Below, in pieces: positions 27,200-36,250 of a stretch of DNA of 64,000 nt. The translations under genes and the position numbers were made by a program. Within the stretch, counting starts at the first letter, position 1; every line of letters begins with the position of its first letter. Below the pieces are notes generated by a model that saw nothing but the letters and a program-made list of their open reading frames with translations, was not told the origin of the DNA and did no database searches. This DNA is from JAUILH01 sp964230215 (lineage in GTDB: Bacteria; Bacteroidota; Bacteroidia; Flavobacteriales_D; JAUILH01): assembly GCA_964230215.1 (NCBI GenBank), contig CAXRGQ010000004.1, forward strand, positions 1 through 64,000. The letters run 5' to 3'.

Positions 27200-30100
27200 A
27201 TGATAAACAAACTGGTAGGATTTTCTTTACAAAATAGGTTGATGGTACTTACCGTCGCTATTATTCTGGTTGGTGCTGGTATAAACATTACTGTAAATAT
27301 GCCAGTGGATGTATTGCCAGATCTTACCAGACCGAGGGTCACCATATTTCTGGAGTCAGAAGGTATGGCGGCAGAAGAAGTTGAGCAGTACGCTGTATAT
27401 CCAGTTGAATCAGCCGTGAATGGTGCGCCAAATGTCATTACTACTCGGTCTAATTCTACGGCAGGTTATGGAATCGTATTCGTAGAGTTTGATTATGGGA
27501 CAGAGATTTATGAAGCCCGTCAAATTGTTTCAGAGAAACTTCAGACAGTTGAGGGCCTCCCGGCAGGTATAACACCTAAACTAGGACCTGTGGTTTCGGT
27601 TACTGGTCAAATTATGACCATCGGACTTCAGTCAGATAAAATATCTATTGATTCGTTAAGGCTATTGGCAGACTATACGATAAGCCGCAGGCTCAAAGCT
27701 GTGCCAGGAGTTTCAGAAGTACTGCCAACAGGCGGCGGTGTTATGCAGGTCCATGTTAACCTGTCGATGGAGAAAATGAAAGGGCTCGACATTTCTGCTT
27801 CACAGATAGAATCTGCTCTAGCGTCCTCCAATAAGAATACAACGGGTGGTTATATCCACAGATCTGGAAAAACGGTGCTCATCCGAAATTTAGGTCGCAT
27901 TCGGAATAAGGATGAACTTGAAGATTTGGTTGTTGCCTATCGAGATGATCGTCCGGTGCTGCTCTCTCAAGTAACTGAATCGATAGAGTTCAATGCAAAA
28001 CAAAAGATTGGTGATGCGAGCATGAATGGCAAACCAGCTATTCTCATGGTTATTGAAAAGCAACCAGGAAGCGGCACGCTAGAAGTCACCAAAGATGTTG
28101 ATGATGCCTTAGAAGAATTGCAAGCATCACTTCCAGAGGGTACGGTCATCAATTCGGAGATATTTCGACAAGCAGATTTTATTGAAAACGCCGTAGGCAA
28201 TGTGCAAGAAGCCCTTGAATTAGGAGCAATTTTCGTAGTGATTGTCCTATTCTTTTTTCTCATGAATTTGAGAGCCACGTTCATTACCTTACTCTCTATT
28301 CCCATTTCCCTCTTGGTTTCGGCAATCGTATTCAAGTTAATTGGCATTAGCGTGAACACAATGACGCTTGGCGGACTAGCCATTGCAATTGGTGAATTGG
28401 TAGATGATTCAATAGTAGACGTAGAGAATATTCATAGAAGGTTAAGGCTTAACCCCAATGGTAACCGAATAAGAACCACGTATAAAGCTTCCTTGGAAGT
28501 TCGGAATACCATCATCTATTCAACCATCATAGTCATACTCATTTTCTCTCCACTCTTTGCGCTTGAGGGTATGGAGGGCAAAATATTCACACCACTCGGT
28601 ATCGCGTATATCGTGAGCATAATTGTCTCTACCATCGTGTCGATGACCGTTACCCCGGTGCTTGGATCATTACTGCTAAAACCGCCCAAAAACAAGGAGA
28701 TCAAGGATACTTGGATTGTTCGCGTACTCAAGAATTTAGATGCTAAGGTTCTTAATCATACCTTAAAACATACTTGGGTAGTTCTTATAGCGGCATTATT
28801 CATACTCATTAGTTCACTAGCCATTTTACCCTATACTGGTAGTCAATTTCTTCCTGGGTTTAATGAAGGGTCTTTAACTGTTGGAGTGAGCTTGCCAACT
28901 GGTTCCTCCATTGAAGAAAGCAACGAGATAGGTGTTCTTGTTGAAAAAGAGCTGCTTGAGATTCCTGAAGTCAGATTCACTGGAAGACGTATTGGAAGAG
29001 CTGAACTTGATGAACATATAGACCCACCTAACATGGCAGATGTTGAAGTTTCGTTGCGAGAAAGTGATCGTACCCGAACTGAAATTATTGCTGAAATACG
29101 TGAAAGGTTGGCAAAATTCAAGGGTATTAACATTAATGTAGGACAACCTTTGTCGCATAAAATAGAACACCTTGAGTCAGGCGTAAGTGCCATGATAGCC
29201 ATTAAAATCTATGGTCCAGATTTGATGAAACTTCAGCAATACGCTTACGAGATCAAGCAAATTCTCGATAAAACCACAGGAGTTGTTGATGTTAACGTGC
29301 AACAACAGCAGTTCACAAAACAGTTAACCATTAAACCACGAGAAGAAGACCTCAAACGATTTGGTTTAACTCGCGGACAACTTGTTGACGATCTGGAGCA
29401 TGTATTACAAGGCACTACCCTCACACATTTAAGAGTCGAGGAAAAGCGCATTGCAGTGGTTATGCGACTGTCTAAAGATGAGCGCGAAAAGGAAGAATCA
29501 ATCAATGGAATCATGATAGAAACGCCAAGCGCTGGTTTGGTTCCTTTAAAAGAAATAGCCACGGTTGAATTTGTAAAAGGACCAAGTGCAATTTCACATC
29601 AAAATACCCAAAGAAATATTACGGTGTCTTGCAACGTGGCAGATAGAGATATTGGAAGTGTGGTAGAAGAAATAGAAAGTCAAATAAAAGATGAGGTGGA
29701 ATTTGACAATGGTTACTTTGTTGTTTTTGAAGGACAATATGCCAACCGAGATTCGGCGGCGCAAAACATGCTGCTTTTAGGGCTTTTAGCCTTCCTGCTG
29801 ACAGTAGTTCTTCTTTACGGAAAGTACAAATCGTGGCTATTGGTAATTCAGGTGCTTATGAGCATACCTTTTGCGATAATTGGAGGAGTTGTCGCCATCA
29901 TGATGGCAGACGGAATAGTGTCTCTTTCTTCCATGATCGGGTTCATAGCACTTGCTGGAATAGCTTCACGAAACGGTCTATTGCTTATTGGACGTTACAT
30001 TACCATGATAGAGGACGAAGGGCAAGAACTTAACGATGACCTTATTGTAAGAGGTTCACAAGAAAGACTCGTTCCCGTGTTAATGACAGCTCTTACGGCA

Positions 30101-30325
30101 ATTTTAGCCCTTATACCATTGTTATTTGACCCGCTAGCGCCAGGAAAAGAGCTGCTATACCCGTTAGCCGTTGTGATGGTAGGCGGATTGGTTTCATCCA
30201 CTTTTTTAGAAATCATTATTACGCCGGTGGTATTTAAGATGATCGGGAAGAAAGCGATGAAAAGTTACCTATCGAGCAAACAAGAGCGTATTGATCTTTC
30301 GGATAACCCAAATGAAATCGAGTAA
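27200..30325 (+). CDS. czcA: CzcA-type heavy-metal RND efflux pump
   Basis: This 1041-residue protein is a full-length HME-type RND transporter: helix 1 near residues 12-30, first periplasmic domain, helices 2-6 (about 335-480), helix 7 (about 530), second periplasmic domain, and helices 8-12 (about 855-1015). The proton-relay helix 4 reads GGLAIAIGELVDDSIVDVEN (about 390-410) with its acidic pair, which is the pattern of metal rather than drug pumps. It exports a divalent (Zn/Co/Cd) or monovalent (Cu/Ag) metal; the exact ion cannot be read here, but the neighbouring P1B ATPase favours Zn/Cd. It ends 12 bases before that ATPase gene. Confidence 0.92.
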   Translation: MINKLVGFSLQNRLMVLTVAIILVGAGINITVNMPVDVLPDLTRPRVTIFLESEGMAAEEVEQYAVYPVESAVNGAPNVITTRSNSTAGYGIVFVEFDYGTEIYEARQIVSEKLQTVEGLPAGITPKLGPVVSVTGQIMTIGLQSDKISIDSLRLLADYTISRRLKAVPGVSEVLPTGGGVMQVHVNLSMEKMKGLDISASQIESALASSNKNTTGGYIHRSGKTVLIRNLGRIRNKDELEDLVVAYRDDRPVLLSQVTESIEFNAKQKIGDASMNGKPAILMVIEKQPGSGTLEVTKDVDDALEELQASLPEGTVINSEIFRQADFIENAVGNVQEALELGAIFVVIVLFFFLMNLRATFITLLSIPISLLVSAIVFKLIGISVNTMTLGGLAIAIGELVDDSIVDVENIHRRLRLNPNGNRIRTTYKASLEVRNTIIYSTIIVILIFSPLFALEGMEGKIFTPLGIAYIVSIIVSTIVSMTVTPVLGSLLLKPPKNKEIKDTWIVRVLKNLDAKVLNHTLKHTWVVLIAALFILISSLAILPYTGSQFLPGFNEGSLTVGVSLPTGSSIEESNEIGVLVEKELLEIPEVRFTGRRIGRAELDEHIDPPNMADVEVSLRESDRTRTEIIAEIRERLAKFKGININVGQPLSHKIEHLESGVSAMIAIKIYGPDLMKLQQYAYEIKQILDKTTGVVDVNVQQQQFTKQLTIKPREEDLKRFGLTRGQLVDDLEHVLQGTTLTHLRVEEKRIAVVMRLSKDEREKEESINGIMIETPSAGLVPLKEIATVEFVKGPSAISHQNTQRNITVSCNVADRDIGSVVEEIESQIKDEVEFDNGYFVVFEGQYANRDSAAQNMLLLGLLAFLLTVVLLYGKYKSWLLVIQVLMSIPFAIIGGVVAIMMADGIVSLSSMIGFIALAGIASRNGLLLIGRYITMIEDEGQELNDDLIVRGSQERLVPVLMTALTAILALIPLLFDPLAPGKELLYPLAVVMVGGLVSSTFLEIIITPVVFKMIGKKAMKSYLSSKQERIDLSDNPNEIE

Positions 30326-30337
30326 ACAAAATCCAGT

Positions 30338-32308
30338 ATGAGTAGTGTTAAGACAAAGGAAGGTCATGAATGTATGGCATGCAGTGGTCACAGTCATGCA
30401 GCCAGTGTACAATCGTTGGATGAAGAAGGCAGACAGCCCAGGTTATTAGATTGGTTACAGCCTTATATTCCTTCTATCATTTCCGCTATTGTTCTGTTAA
30501 CGGCATTAGTTTTAGAGCATCTGGTACAGTTAAAATGGTTTAATGAAGAGACAAGACTTCTGATATATATATTGGCCTATGTGCCTGTTGCTCTACCTAT
30601 ATTCAGATATGCCTGGAAAGCAATCAAGCAGCGAGATATTTTTTCTGAGTTTACATTGATGATCATCGCCACGCTTGGAGCCTTCTATATTGGAGAGTAT
30701 CCAGAAGGTGTGGCCGTTATGTTGTTTTATACTGTAGGCGAATTGTTTCAGGGAGCTGCTGTTCGCAAGGCTAGGGGTAATATTAGATCATTATTGGATC
30801 TAAGAGCCGATTCTGCCAATGTGATTATTGATGGAGAGCAATTACAAATAGATCCTGTAAATGTTGAAGTTGGTCAGATTATTAGAGTAAGAACGGGAGA
30901 GAAAGTACCCTTGGATGGCATCCTAAACTCTGATTTTGGTCTTTTCAATGCTTCTGCACTCACAGGTGAAAGTATTCCACAGGAAATAGATAAAGGAAAA
31001 TCTATTTTGGCAGGAATGATAAATACAGGTACGGTGGTGGATATCACAACCACCCAAACATTTTCAAATAGTGCGATAAGCCGAATTTTGAATCTGGTCG
31101 AGAATGCTGCAGCACATAAAGCTCCCACCGAACTTTTCATTAGAAAATTCTCACGAGTTTACACGCCAATTGTCGTCTTTTTGGCAATCGGGTTGACCTT
31201 TCTGCCCTTTCTATTTGTGGAAGAATATGTATTTAATGATTGGTTTTATCGGGCTCTCGTGTTTCTTGTCATATCCTGTCCATGTGCTTTGGTCATCTCA
31301 ATTCCCTTAGGATATTTTGGAGGCATAGGCGCTGCTTCACGGAATGGTATTTTGGTTAAGGGGTCGAATTACTTGGATGTCCTTACTAAAGTAAATACCG
31401 TTGTCATGGACAAAACAGGAACCCTTACAAAAGGTGTTTTTACTGTAAAAGAAGTTAACTCAGAAGGCATGCCGACTGAGCAATTATTATCCCTTGTCGC
31501 TGCGGTTGAAGAAAATTCAACACACCCCATTGGACAAGCGATTCGGGCTGCAGCAAAGGACATACAGAGCAGACCCAAGGTTCAGAATGTCAATGAAATT
31601 CCTGGTCATGGAATTGAAGCGAGCGTTGAAGGAATTCCTGCTTTGGTCGGTAATAAAAGGCTGCTTGATCGGTTTAATATCACAGTACCACAAATTGCAA
31701 GTACTATAGAGGAAAGTCACATCCTTGTAGCGTATGAAGGAAAATATGCGGGATACATTACGGTGTCAGATCAAATCAAGGAGGATAGCATGGTCTGCAT
31801 AGATGGTCTCATAAAGAAGGAAATAAAACCAATTATGTTGTCGGGCGATAATGAGTTGATCGTTAAAGAAGTTGCCGCTGAACTTGGCATCTCAGAGGCG
31901 CACGGGGGACTTCTTCCCGAGCACAAGGTCGAAAAGGTAAATGAGATCCTTACCCAACCTAATAAGGTTGTTGCTTTTGTCGGAGACGGGATCAATGATG
32001 CTCCAGTTCTGGCAATTAGTGATGTTGGAATCGCAATGGGCGGTATGGGCAGTGATGTGGCCATAGAAACCGCTGATATCGTTATACAATCTGATCGCCC
32101 ATCAAAAATTCCGGTGGCCATCGAGATAGCCAGAAAGACAAAGTCAGTCGTTATTCAAAACATTAGTCTGGCTTTTGGTGTTAAATTGATTGTGCTGTTG
32201 CTTGGAGCCGGAGGTCTTGCCTCAATGTGGGAAGCTGTATTTGCAGATGTTGGTGTTGCACTTCTGGCAATACTCAATGCCATCCGAATTCAGAAGATGA
32301 ATTTCTGA
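30338..32308 (+). CDS. P1B-type heavy-metal exporting ATPase (Zn/Cd/Pb type)
   Basis: This 656-residue protein has a short N-terminal His/Cys segment (GHECMACSGHSHAA) instead of a full heavy-metal-associated domain, eight predicted helices, the CPC metal site in helix 6 (SCPCALVISIP, near 312-320), DKTGTLT phosphorylation motif (Asp near 358), HP motif (EENSTHPIGQAI) and GDGINDAPVL hinge. The last helix has DVGVALLAILNAIR, the sequence pattern of the Zn/Cd/Pb (ZntA) subgroup. It pumps metal from cytoplasm to periplasm, from where the Czc complex removes it across the outer membrane. It is the last gene of the operon that starts at 24252. Confidence 0.92.
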   Translation: MSSVKTKEGHECMACSGHSHAASVQSLDEEGRQPRLLDWLQPYIPSIISAIVLLTALVLEHLVQLKWFNEETRLLIYILAYVPVALPIFRYAWKAIKQRDIFSEFTLMIIATLGAFYIGEYPEGVAVMLFYTVGELFQGAAVRKARGNIRSLLDLRADSANVIIDGEQLQIDPVNVEVGQIIRVRTGEKVPLDGILNSDFGLFNASALTGESIPQEIDKGKSILAGMINTGTVVDITTTQTFSNSAISRILNLVENAAAHKAPTELFIRKFSRVYTPIVVFLAIGLTFLPFLFVEEYVFNDWFYRALVFLVISCPCALVISIPLGYFGGIGAASRNGILVKGSNYLDVLTKVNTVVMDKTGTLTKGVFTVKEVNSEGMPTEQLLSLVAAVEENSTHPIGQAIRAAAKDIQSRPKVQNVNEIPGHGIEASVEGIPALVGNKRLLDRFNITVPQIASTIEESHILVAYEGKYAGYITVSDQIKEDSMVCIDGLIKKEIKPIMLSGDNELIVKEVAAELGISEAHGGLLPEHKVEKVNEILTQPNKVVAFVGDGINDAPVLAISDVGIAMGGMGSDVAIETADIVIQSDRPSKIPVAIEIARKTKSVVIQNISLAFGVKLIVLLLGAGGLASMWEAVFADVGVALLAILNAIRIQKMNF

Positions 32309-32444
32309 ATCCCTGGAATCTCTCCCCTCATATATGCTCTCAAGGGGTTTACTACTCATTGTCATCCTAGTTGTAAGGCCTCCGGCTTGCTGTGAAACCC
32401 GTTATGAAATGATCTAATAACTGGGCATTGACCTGAATTCACGC

Positions 32445-32472
32445 AATAAAGTTAGATTGATCTAACTTTATT
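32445..32472. promoter_or_regulatory. Perfect palindromic operator over the DUF1111 promoter
   Basis: AATAAAGTTAGAT (32445-32457), spacer TG, ATCTAACTTTATT (32460-32472): perfect 13-bp arms with 2-bp spacer. It covers the presumed minus-33 element (TTG at 32457-32459) and ends 2 bases before the minus-7 box. A dimeric repressor bound here would block RNA polymerase. Half-sites GTTAG/CTAAC recall those of DtxR/MntR-type metal regulators, but the spacing differs from classical DtxR sites, so the regulator is unknown. It is not a terminator, lacking a GC stem and T-run. Confidence 0.75.
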
Positions 32473-32474
32473 TC

Positions 32475-32482
32475 TATATTTG
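32475..32482 (+). promoter_or_regulatory. Minus-7 box of the DUF1111-Rieske-porin operon
   Basis: TATATTTG matches the Bacteroidota consensus TAnnTTTG exactly and lies 20 bases before the ATG at 32503. TTG at 32457-32459, inside the palindrome, is 15 bases upstream, slightly short for the usual spacing. Confidence 0.55.
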
Positions 32483-32502
32483 CCAAACAATTTAATTTAG
32501 GT

Positions 32503-33717
32503 ATGACTAAATATGTATCATTGGATTTACGCAAAGTCGTTTTGAATCTCACAGCCGTATCATGTATTATTCTAAGCTCTTGTAGCAGATTCGGGCCGAT
32601 TGAACCAGTCGAAAGTGATGTGCTTGACGGCCCCCTAGAGGGTTTGAATAGCACGGAGACCAACGAGTTTCTCAAAGGAGATGAGGCATTTGGAGATGTT
32701 TTCACGATAAGTGAGGGACTTGGACCAGTATTTGTTGCCAATCAGTGTGCCGCCTGCCATATAGGAGATGGAAAAGGAACCGAATTTGTCAGTTTTATAA
32801 GATTTGGTCAAACCGATACCACGGGTAACAGCTTTCTCCTTCAAGGTGGCCCTCAATTACAACACAAGGCTATTCCGGGTTATAGCCCTGAAGTGCTTCC
32901 ATCGGGTGTATCAACTACAACATTAATCGCCCCTGCAGTTTCAGGACTAGGTTATTTAGATGCTGTTTCAGATGCTGACCTACTGGCCTTGGAAGATCCC
33001 AATGATCTGGACGGAGATGGGATTAGCGGAAGGGTCCATTGGAACGTTGTCCCTAATTACGTTACCTTGAGGCCTAATGCCATATCATCTGGCGGCAGAT
33101 ATATTTCTCGATTTGGTAAAAAGGCAAATGCTTATGATTTGTTAGCTCAAACTGCTGGAGCATACAATCAGGATATGGGTATAACATCTGTTTTTGAGCC
33201 AATTGATCCGTTTAGCGGTTTGCCCGTTGAGCCGGAAGTGGATGAATCCATTATCCATCAGGTTGTTTTCTACCTCAAAACATTAAAAGCACCTATTCCT
33301 AGAAACCAGGATGACCCAGATGTAATCGACGGCAAAAGTCTATTCACTCAAGTCAGCTGCGTCAAGTGTCATTCGGACGTTATGATGACTTCCTATTCTC
33401 CTATTAATGCGCTGTCCTACCAGGAGTTTCACCCTTATACGGATCTTCTGTTACACGATATGGGTACGGAGCTAGATGATAACTATACCGAAGGATATGC
33501 CCTCACTTCAGAATGGAGAACTCCAGCCCTGTGGGGGCTTGGTTTGTCCAAGGATTCTCAAGGAGGCCAGTATTTATTGATGCACGATGGTCGTGCCAAG
33601 AGCATTGAAGAGGCCATCCTTTTGCATGGCGGAGAAGCGACCAATTCGAGACAACTTTACGAGTCACTGACTGCTGATGAAAAAGCAAGGCTGATTAAGT
33701 TCTTGGAATCTCTTTAA
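32503..33717 (+). CDS. Di-heme oxidoreductase-like lipoprotein (DUF1111)
   Basis: This 404-residue protein has a lipoprotein signal (about 14-27, IILSSC) and two c-type heme sites, CAACH (near 82-86) and CVKCH (near 286-290). The phrases LLHDMG and HDGRAKSIEEAILLHGGEA belong to the DUF1111 family, often called putative di-heme peroxidase or thiol oxidoreductase. It should be tethered to a membrane and face the periplasm, moving electrons between small partners. The next gene (Rieske) overlaps its stop by one base. The promoter is covered by a palindromic operator. Substrate is unknown; in other bacteria DUF1111 genes are near iron-uptake or imelysin genes, which are absent here. Confidence 0.82.
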   Translation: MTKYVSLDLRKVVLNLTAVSCIILSSCSRFGPIEPVESDVLDGPLEGLNSTETNEFLKGDEAFGDVFTISEGLGPVFVANQCAACHIGDGKGTEFVSFIRFGQTDTTGNSFLLQGGPQLQHKAIPGYSPEVLPSGVSTTTLIAPAVSGLGYLDAVSDADLLALEDPNDLDGDGISGRVHWNVVPNYVTLRPNAISSGGRYISRFGKKANAYDLLAQTAGAYNQDMGITSVFEPIDPFSGLPVEPEVDESIIHQVVFYLKTLKAPIPRNQDDPDVIDGKSLFTQVSCVKCHSDVMMTSYSPINALSYQEFHPYTDLLLHDMGTELDDNYTEGYALTSEWRTPALWGLGLSKDSQGGQYLLMHDGRAKSIEEAILLHGGEATNSRQLYESLTADEKARLIKFLESL

Positions 33718-34157
33718 TGAAGCGAAGGACGTTCATACAAAAGAGCTGTCGCGCACTATTGATCTTGCCGATCGTGGCAAACCTTGAGTCATGTGACACA
33801 ATATATTATGTTACCGATTATAAAACTGAGAATCAGAAAATAGTCATACCGTTGAGCGAATTCGAGATGCAGAAGTCAGATGAGACGAAATACCGGAAAT
33901 TTATACTCATAAAGCTGGATGAACAGCAGTTTCCCATATGCATCTATAGGATTTCGGAAAACGAATACACGGCCGCGCTTATGGAATGTACGCACCAGAG
34001 GTGCGAGTTGAATGTAGTTGGAACCATTTATGCTTGTCCATGTCATGGAAGTGAATTTTCCAACCGTGGCAAGTTGCTGGAAGGTCCAGCCGAATATGAT
34101 CTCAAGACATTCCAAACAACAACTAGAAACACTAATCTCTATGTTACGATTAATTAG
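33717..34157 (+). CDS. Rieske [2Fe-2S] protein, membrane-anchored
   Basis: This 146-residue protein has an N-terminal signal or anchor (about 9-25; a Cys at 26 in LESCD could be a lipid site) and a Rieske fold with both cluster motifs, CTHQRC (near 91-96) and CPCHGSEF (near 107-114). It lacks the QcrA-specific parts of the cytochrome bc complex, so it is likely a small electron carrier working with the di-heme protein encoded just before it. Its ATG shares a base with the previous TAA, and the porin-like gene overlaps its end by 17 bases. Confidence 0.85.
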   Translation: MKRRTFIQKSCRALLILPIVANLESCDTIYYVTDYKTENQKIVIPLSEFEMQKSDETKYRKFILIKLDEQQFPICIYRISENEYTAALMECTHQRCELNVVGTIYACPCHGSEFSNRGKLLEGPAEYDLKTFQTTTRNTNLYVTIN

Positions 34158-35373
34158 ATTATCTACACTTTTCATGATGATTTTGGCAACGAATTTGTGC
34201 TTTGGACAATTGGATTCCGCCTTTACAAAGACGCCACCTGATACTTCCTCGACGATGATGAATATGGATGCCACATACAACCGTCCGTTTCTCACGTATA
34301 AAAAGGTACCCGTGGCATTAGGAGGTTATCTGGAAGCCAACTCATTATATACCATTGAGGACGGAATCACAGAAGGCCTTTCATTTCAAGCCAGGAGATT
34401 AACCTTGTTCATCTCGTCATCGATCAAAAATCGTTTGAAGTTTCTAACCGAATTAGAGTTTGAAGATGGTACGAAGGAAATAGCTATAGAGTTTGCCGCG
34501 CTTGATTTTACTATTCACCCTATGTTGAATTTTCGCGGGGGTATTATTATGAACCCCATTGGGGCTTTCAACCAAAATCACGATGGCCCAAGATGGGAGT
34601 TTATAGAACGTCCGGATGTCTCTGCAAATATGCTGCCCGCAACGTGGGCGAATGCCGGTTTTGGATTATACGGTAAAACCCAGATGGGTAAGTGGGTTTT
34701 AGGCTATGAAATCTATGCGTCTAATGGATTTGATGGACAAATCATTGACAATGAGGAGAACAAGACCTATTTGCCTGCAACCAAGGATAACGAGGAGCGG
34801 TTTGAAGAAAGTAGCAGTGGTTCACCACTTATGAGTGCCAAGCTGGCCATCAAGAATCGGAGTATTGGTGAGTTTGGGCTATCCTATATGGGAGGCGTAT
34901 ATAACACATTTCAGGCAGATGGCCTTGTTTTGGACGATAAGAGAAGAGTTGATGTTTTTGCATTTGACATGAGTATTGAGGTTCCCAAACTTGGTACGAA
35001 TATTATTGGTGAAGTAGTATACGCCCAAGTGGATGTTCCTGCTACATACACCCAGCAATATGGGAACGCTCAGTGGGGAATGTTTGTTGATGTGGTTCAG
35101 CCAATTCTAAGACCCATGTGGTTCAACTGGGAAAATGCTACGGTTAATTTTTCCTTGAGATTCAACTATGTAGATTGGAACATTGGAACGTTTACAGGCA
35201 CCACTACCTTGATTGGAGACGATTTAACGGCCATAACTCCTGCCATAAGTCTCAGACCTTCTCCTCAGACGGTTTTCAGATTGAACTATCGGTACCAATG
35301 GCAAAGGGACATTGTAAATAATCCTGCGGCTCTGGCGTCAAGCTGGTTGTTTGGATTTAGTACCTACTTCTAA
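34141..35373 (+). CDS. Porin-like outer-membrane beta-barrel protein
   Basis: From ATG at 34141 this is 410 residues: signal peptide (about 1-22, ending LCFGQ), then beta-barrel texture with alternating residues and a final aromatic (GFSTYF). It resembles phosphate-selective-porin-like (O/P type) barrels by segments such as ALGGYLEANSLYT and NFRGGIIMNPIGAFNQNHDG. The frame is open further upstream to 34018, but that would lie inside the Rieske gene and lacks a signal, so the 34141 start is preferred. It may let the substrate or product of the di-heme/Rieske pair cross the outer membrane. No specific ligand can be named. Confidence 0.75.
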   Translation: MLRLIRLSTLFMMILATNLCFGQLDSAFTKTPPDTSSTMMNMDATYNRPFLTYKKVPVALGGYLEANSLYTIEDGITEGLSFQARRLTLFISSSIKNRLKFLTELEFEDGTKEIAIEFAALDFTIHPMLNFRGGIIMNPIGAFNQNHDGPRWEFIERPDVSANMLPATWANAGFGLYGKTQMGKWVLGYEIYASNGFDGQIIDNEENKTYLPATKDNEERFEESSSGSPLMSAKLAIKNRSIGEFGLSYMGGVYNTFQADGLVLDDKRRVDVFAFDMSIEVPKLGTNIIGEVVYAQVDVPATYTQQYGNAQWGMFVDVVQPILRPMWFNWENATVNFSLRFNYVDWNIGTFTGTTTLIGDDLTAITPAISLRPSPQTVFRLNYRYQWQRDIVNNPAALASSWLFGFSTYF

Positions 35374-35393
35374 CTCCTTGGGCTAGCAAGCAG

Positions 35394-36056
35394 TTAACGC
35401 TTGATCACACTTTTGGAACTAAGGAGCTTCCCATCCTTTAAAATGGATATATGATATGTGCCTTCTGTCAATCCTAGAGGCATTGAGAACGTTTTTGTTT
35501 TCGAGTTCATCTTTCCACCATGTACAAGTCTTCCCTTGGCGTCAAACACGATCACATCACCATCCCCTTCAATTCGAGAAGAAATTTCAACGGTAAGATC
35601 CGAGTCAAACGGATTTGGGTAAATTTTAATCAGTTCATCGTCAAACTCCTGTTCATGGATGGAGACGGAGGTATTTGTGATCAAAGTCATTCGTTCACAA
35701 ACCGTATCCGTTGGATTGTTGAAGTCGAAGAAGCAGATGTCAACGATCTTGGTTCCTGATTGCCCATTCGGAAAGTAAAAGAATTGTGCCCAAAGCGTAT
35801 CATAAGGCTCTACGGACATGGTTTCTGGTTGGCCTGGAACAGGTGCTGCACAACCGTTAAACGTGATCATTTGAGTTGTTCCGGGCAACCCTTGTACGGT
35901 AGAATCAATAACAGCGGCAAGAACGGGCATGGAATCTCCGTTGGTAAAATTCACGAAGAAAGTATGACAAGGTACGTTTGAGTTCACGTAAACCGTTTCA
36001 GGACAACTGGTTATGGTCAAAGGGCTTTGGGCTTTACCCAACACCGACAAGAACAT
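35394..36056 (-). CDS. Secreted protein with type IX sorting domain, unknown function
   Basis: This 220-residue protein begins with a short signal (MFLSVLGKAQS), has a small Cys-containing beta domain (about 12-125, with SCPETVYVNSNVPCHTFFV) and a C-terminal T9SS type A sorting domain (about 145-220, KIYPNPFDSDLTVEI ... GTYHISILKDG ... SVIKR). It should cross the outer membrane by the Por system and be attached to or released from the surface. The signal peptide is short; the frame is open a little further upstream without another ATG. Upstream, TCTAAAGTTAGA (36086-36097) shares the AAAGTTAGA half-site of the palindrome at 32445. It converges with the porin-like gene. Confidence 0.7.
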   Translation of the reverse strand: MFLSVLGKAQSPLTITSCPETVYVNSNVPCHTFFVNFTNGDSMPVLAAVIDSTVQGLPGTTQMITFNGCAAPVPGQPETMSVEPYDTLWAQFFYFPNGQSGTKIVDICFFDFNNPTDTVCERMTLITNTSVSIHEQEFDDELIKIYPNPFDSDLTVEISSRIEGDGDVIVFDAKGRLVHGGKMNSKTKTFSMPLGLTEGTYHISILKDGKLLSSKSVIKR

Positions 36057-36173
36057 CAGTAATGAAAACCAAGTGTTTTGATCACACTCTAAAGTTAGAA
36101 AATACCGGTTTGAGGTTAAAAAATAGAATTAACCAGAGTGAAACTTGTTGAACTCTAATGCAAGCTAGGATTC

Positions 36174-36197
36174 AAATTAATACCCTTTTTCGTACCC
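36174..36197. repeat. Arm-type repeat inside the right end of the island
   Basis: AAATT-AATACCC-TTTTT-CGTACCC, the same design and length as 22665-22688 at the left end but with the AA and CG steps exchanged, lying 52 bases from the right copy of the tRNA-Leu repeat. Confidence 0.55.
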
Positions 36198-36210
36198 TTC
36201 GAGCATAAAA

Positions 36211-36247
36211 AATCCCGAAACGCTTGAATAATAAGTGTTTCGGGATT
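36211..36247 (-). terminator. Terminator of tRNA-Leu
   Basis: AATCCCGAAACGCTT (36211-36225) pairs with AAGTGTTTCGGGATT (36233-36247), 15 bp with one G-T, with an A-run at its left that is a T-run on the minus strand. It follows the tRNA-Leu 3' end. Confidence 0.85.
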
Positions 36248-36250
36248 CGT

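Noticed and set aside
28843..29562. Minus-strand frames of about 100-119 codons inside czcA
   Set aside because: They are shadows of a strongly supported RND pump gene without own features.
34018..34140. Upstream extension of the porin-like gene
   Set aside because: It lies within the Rieske gene and would bury the signal peptide; the 34141 ATG gives a normal one.
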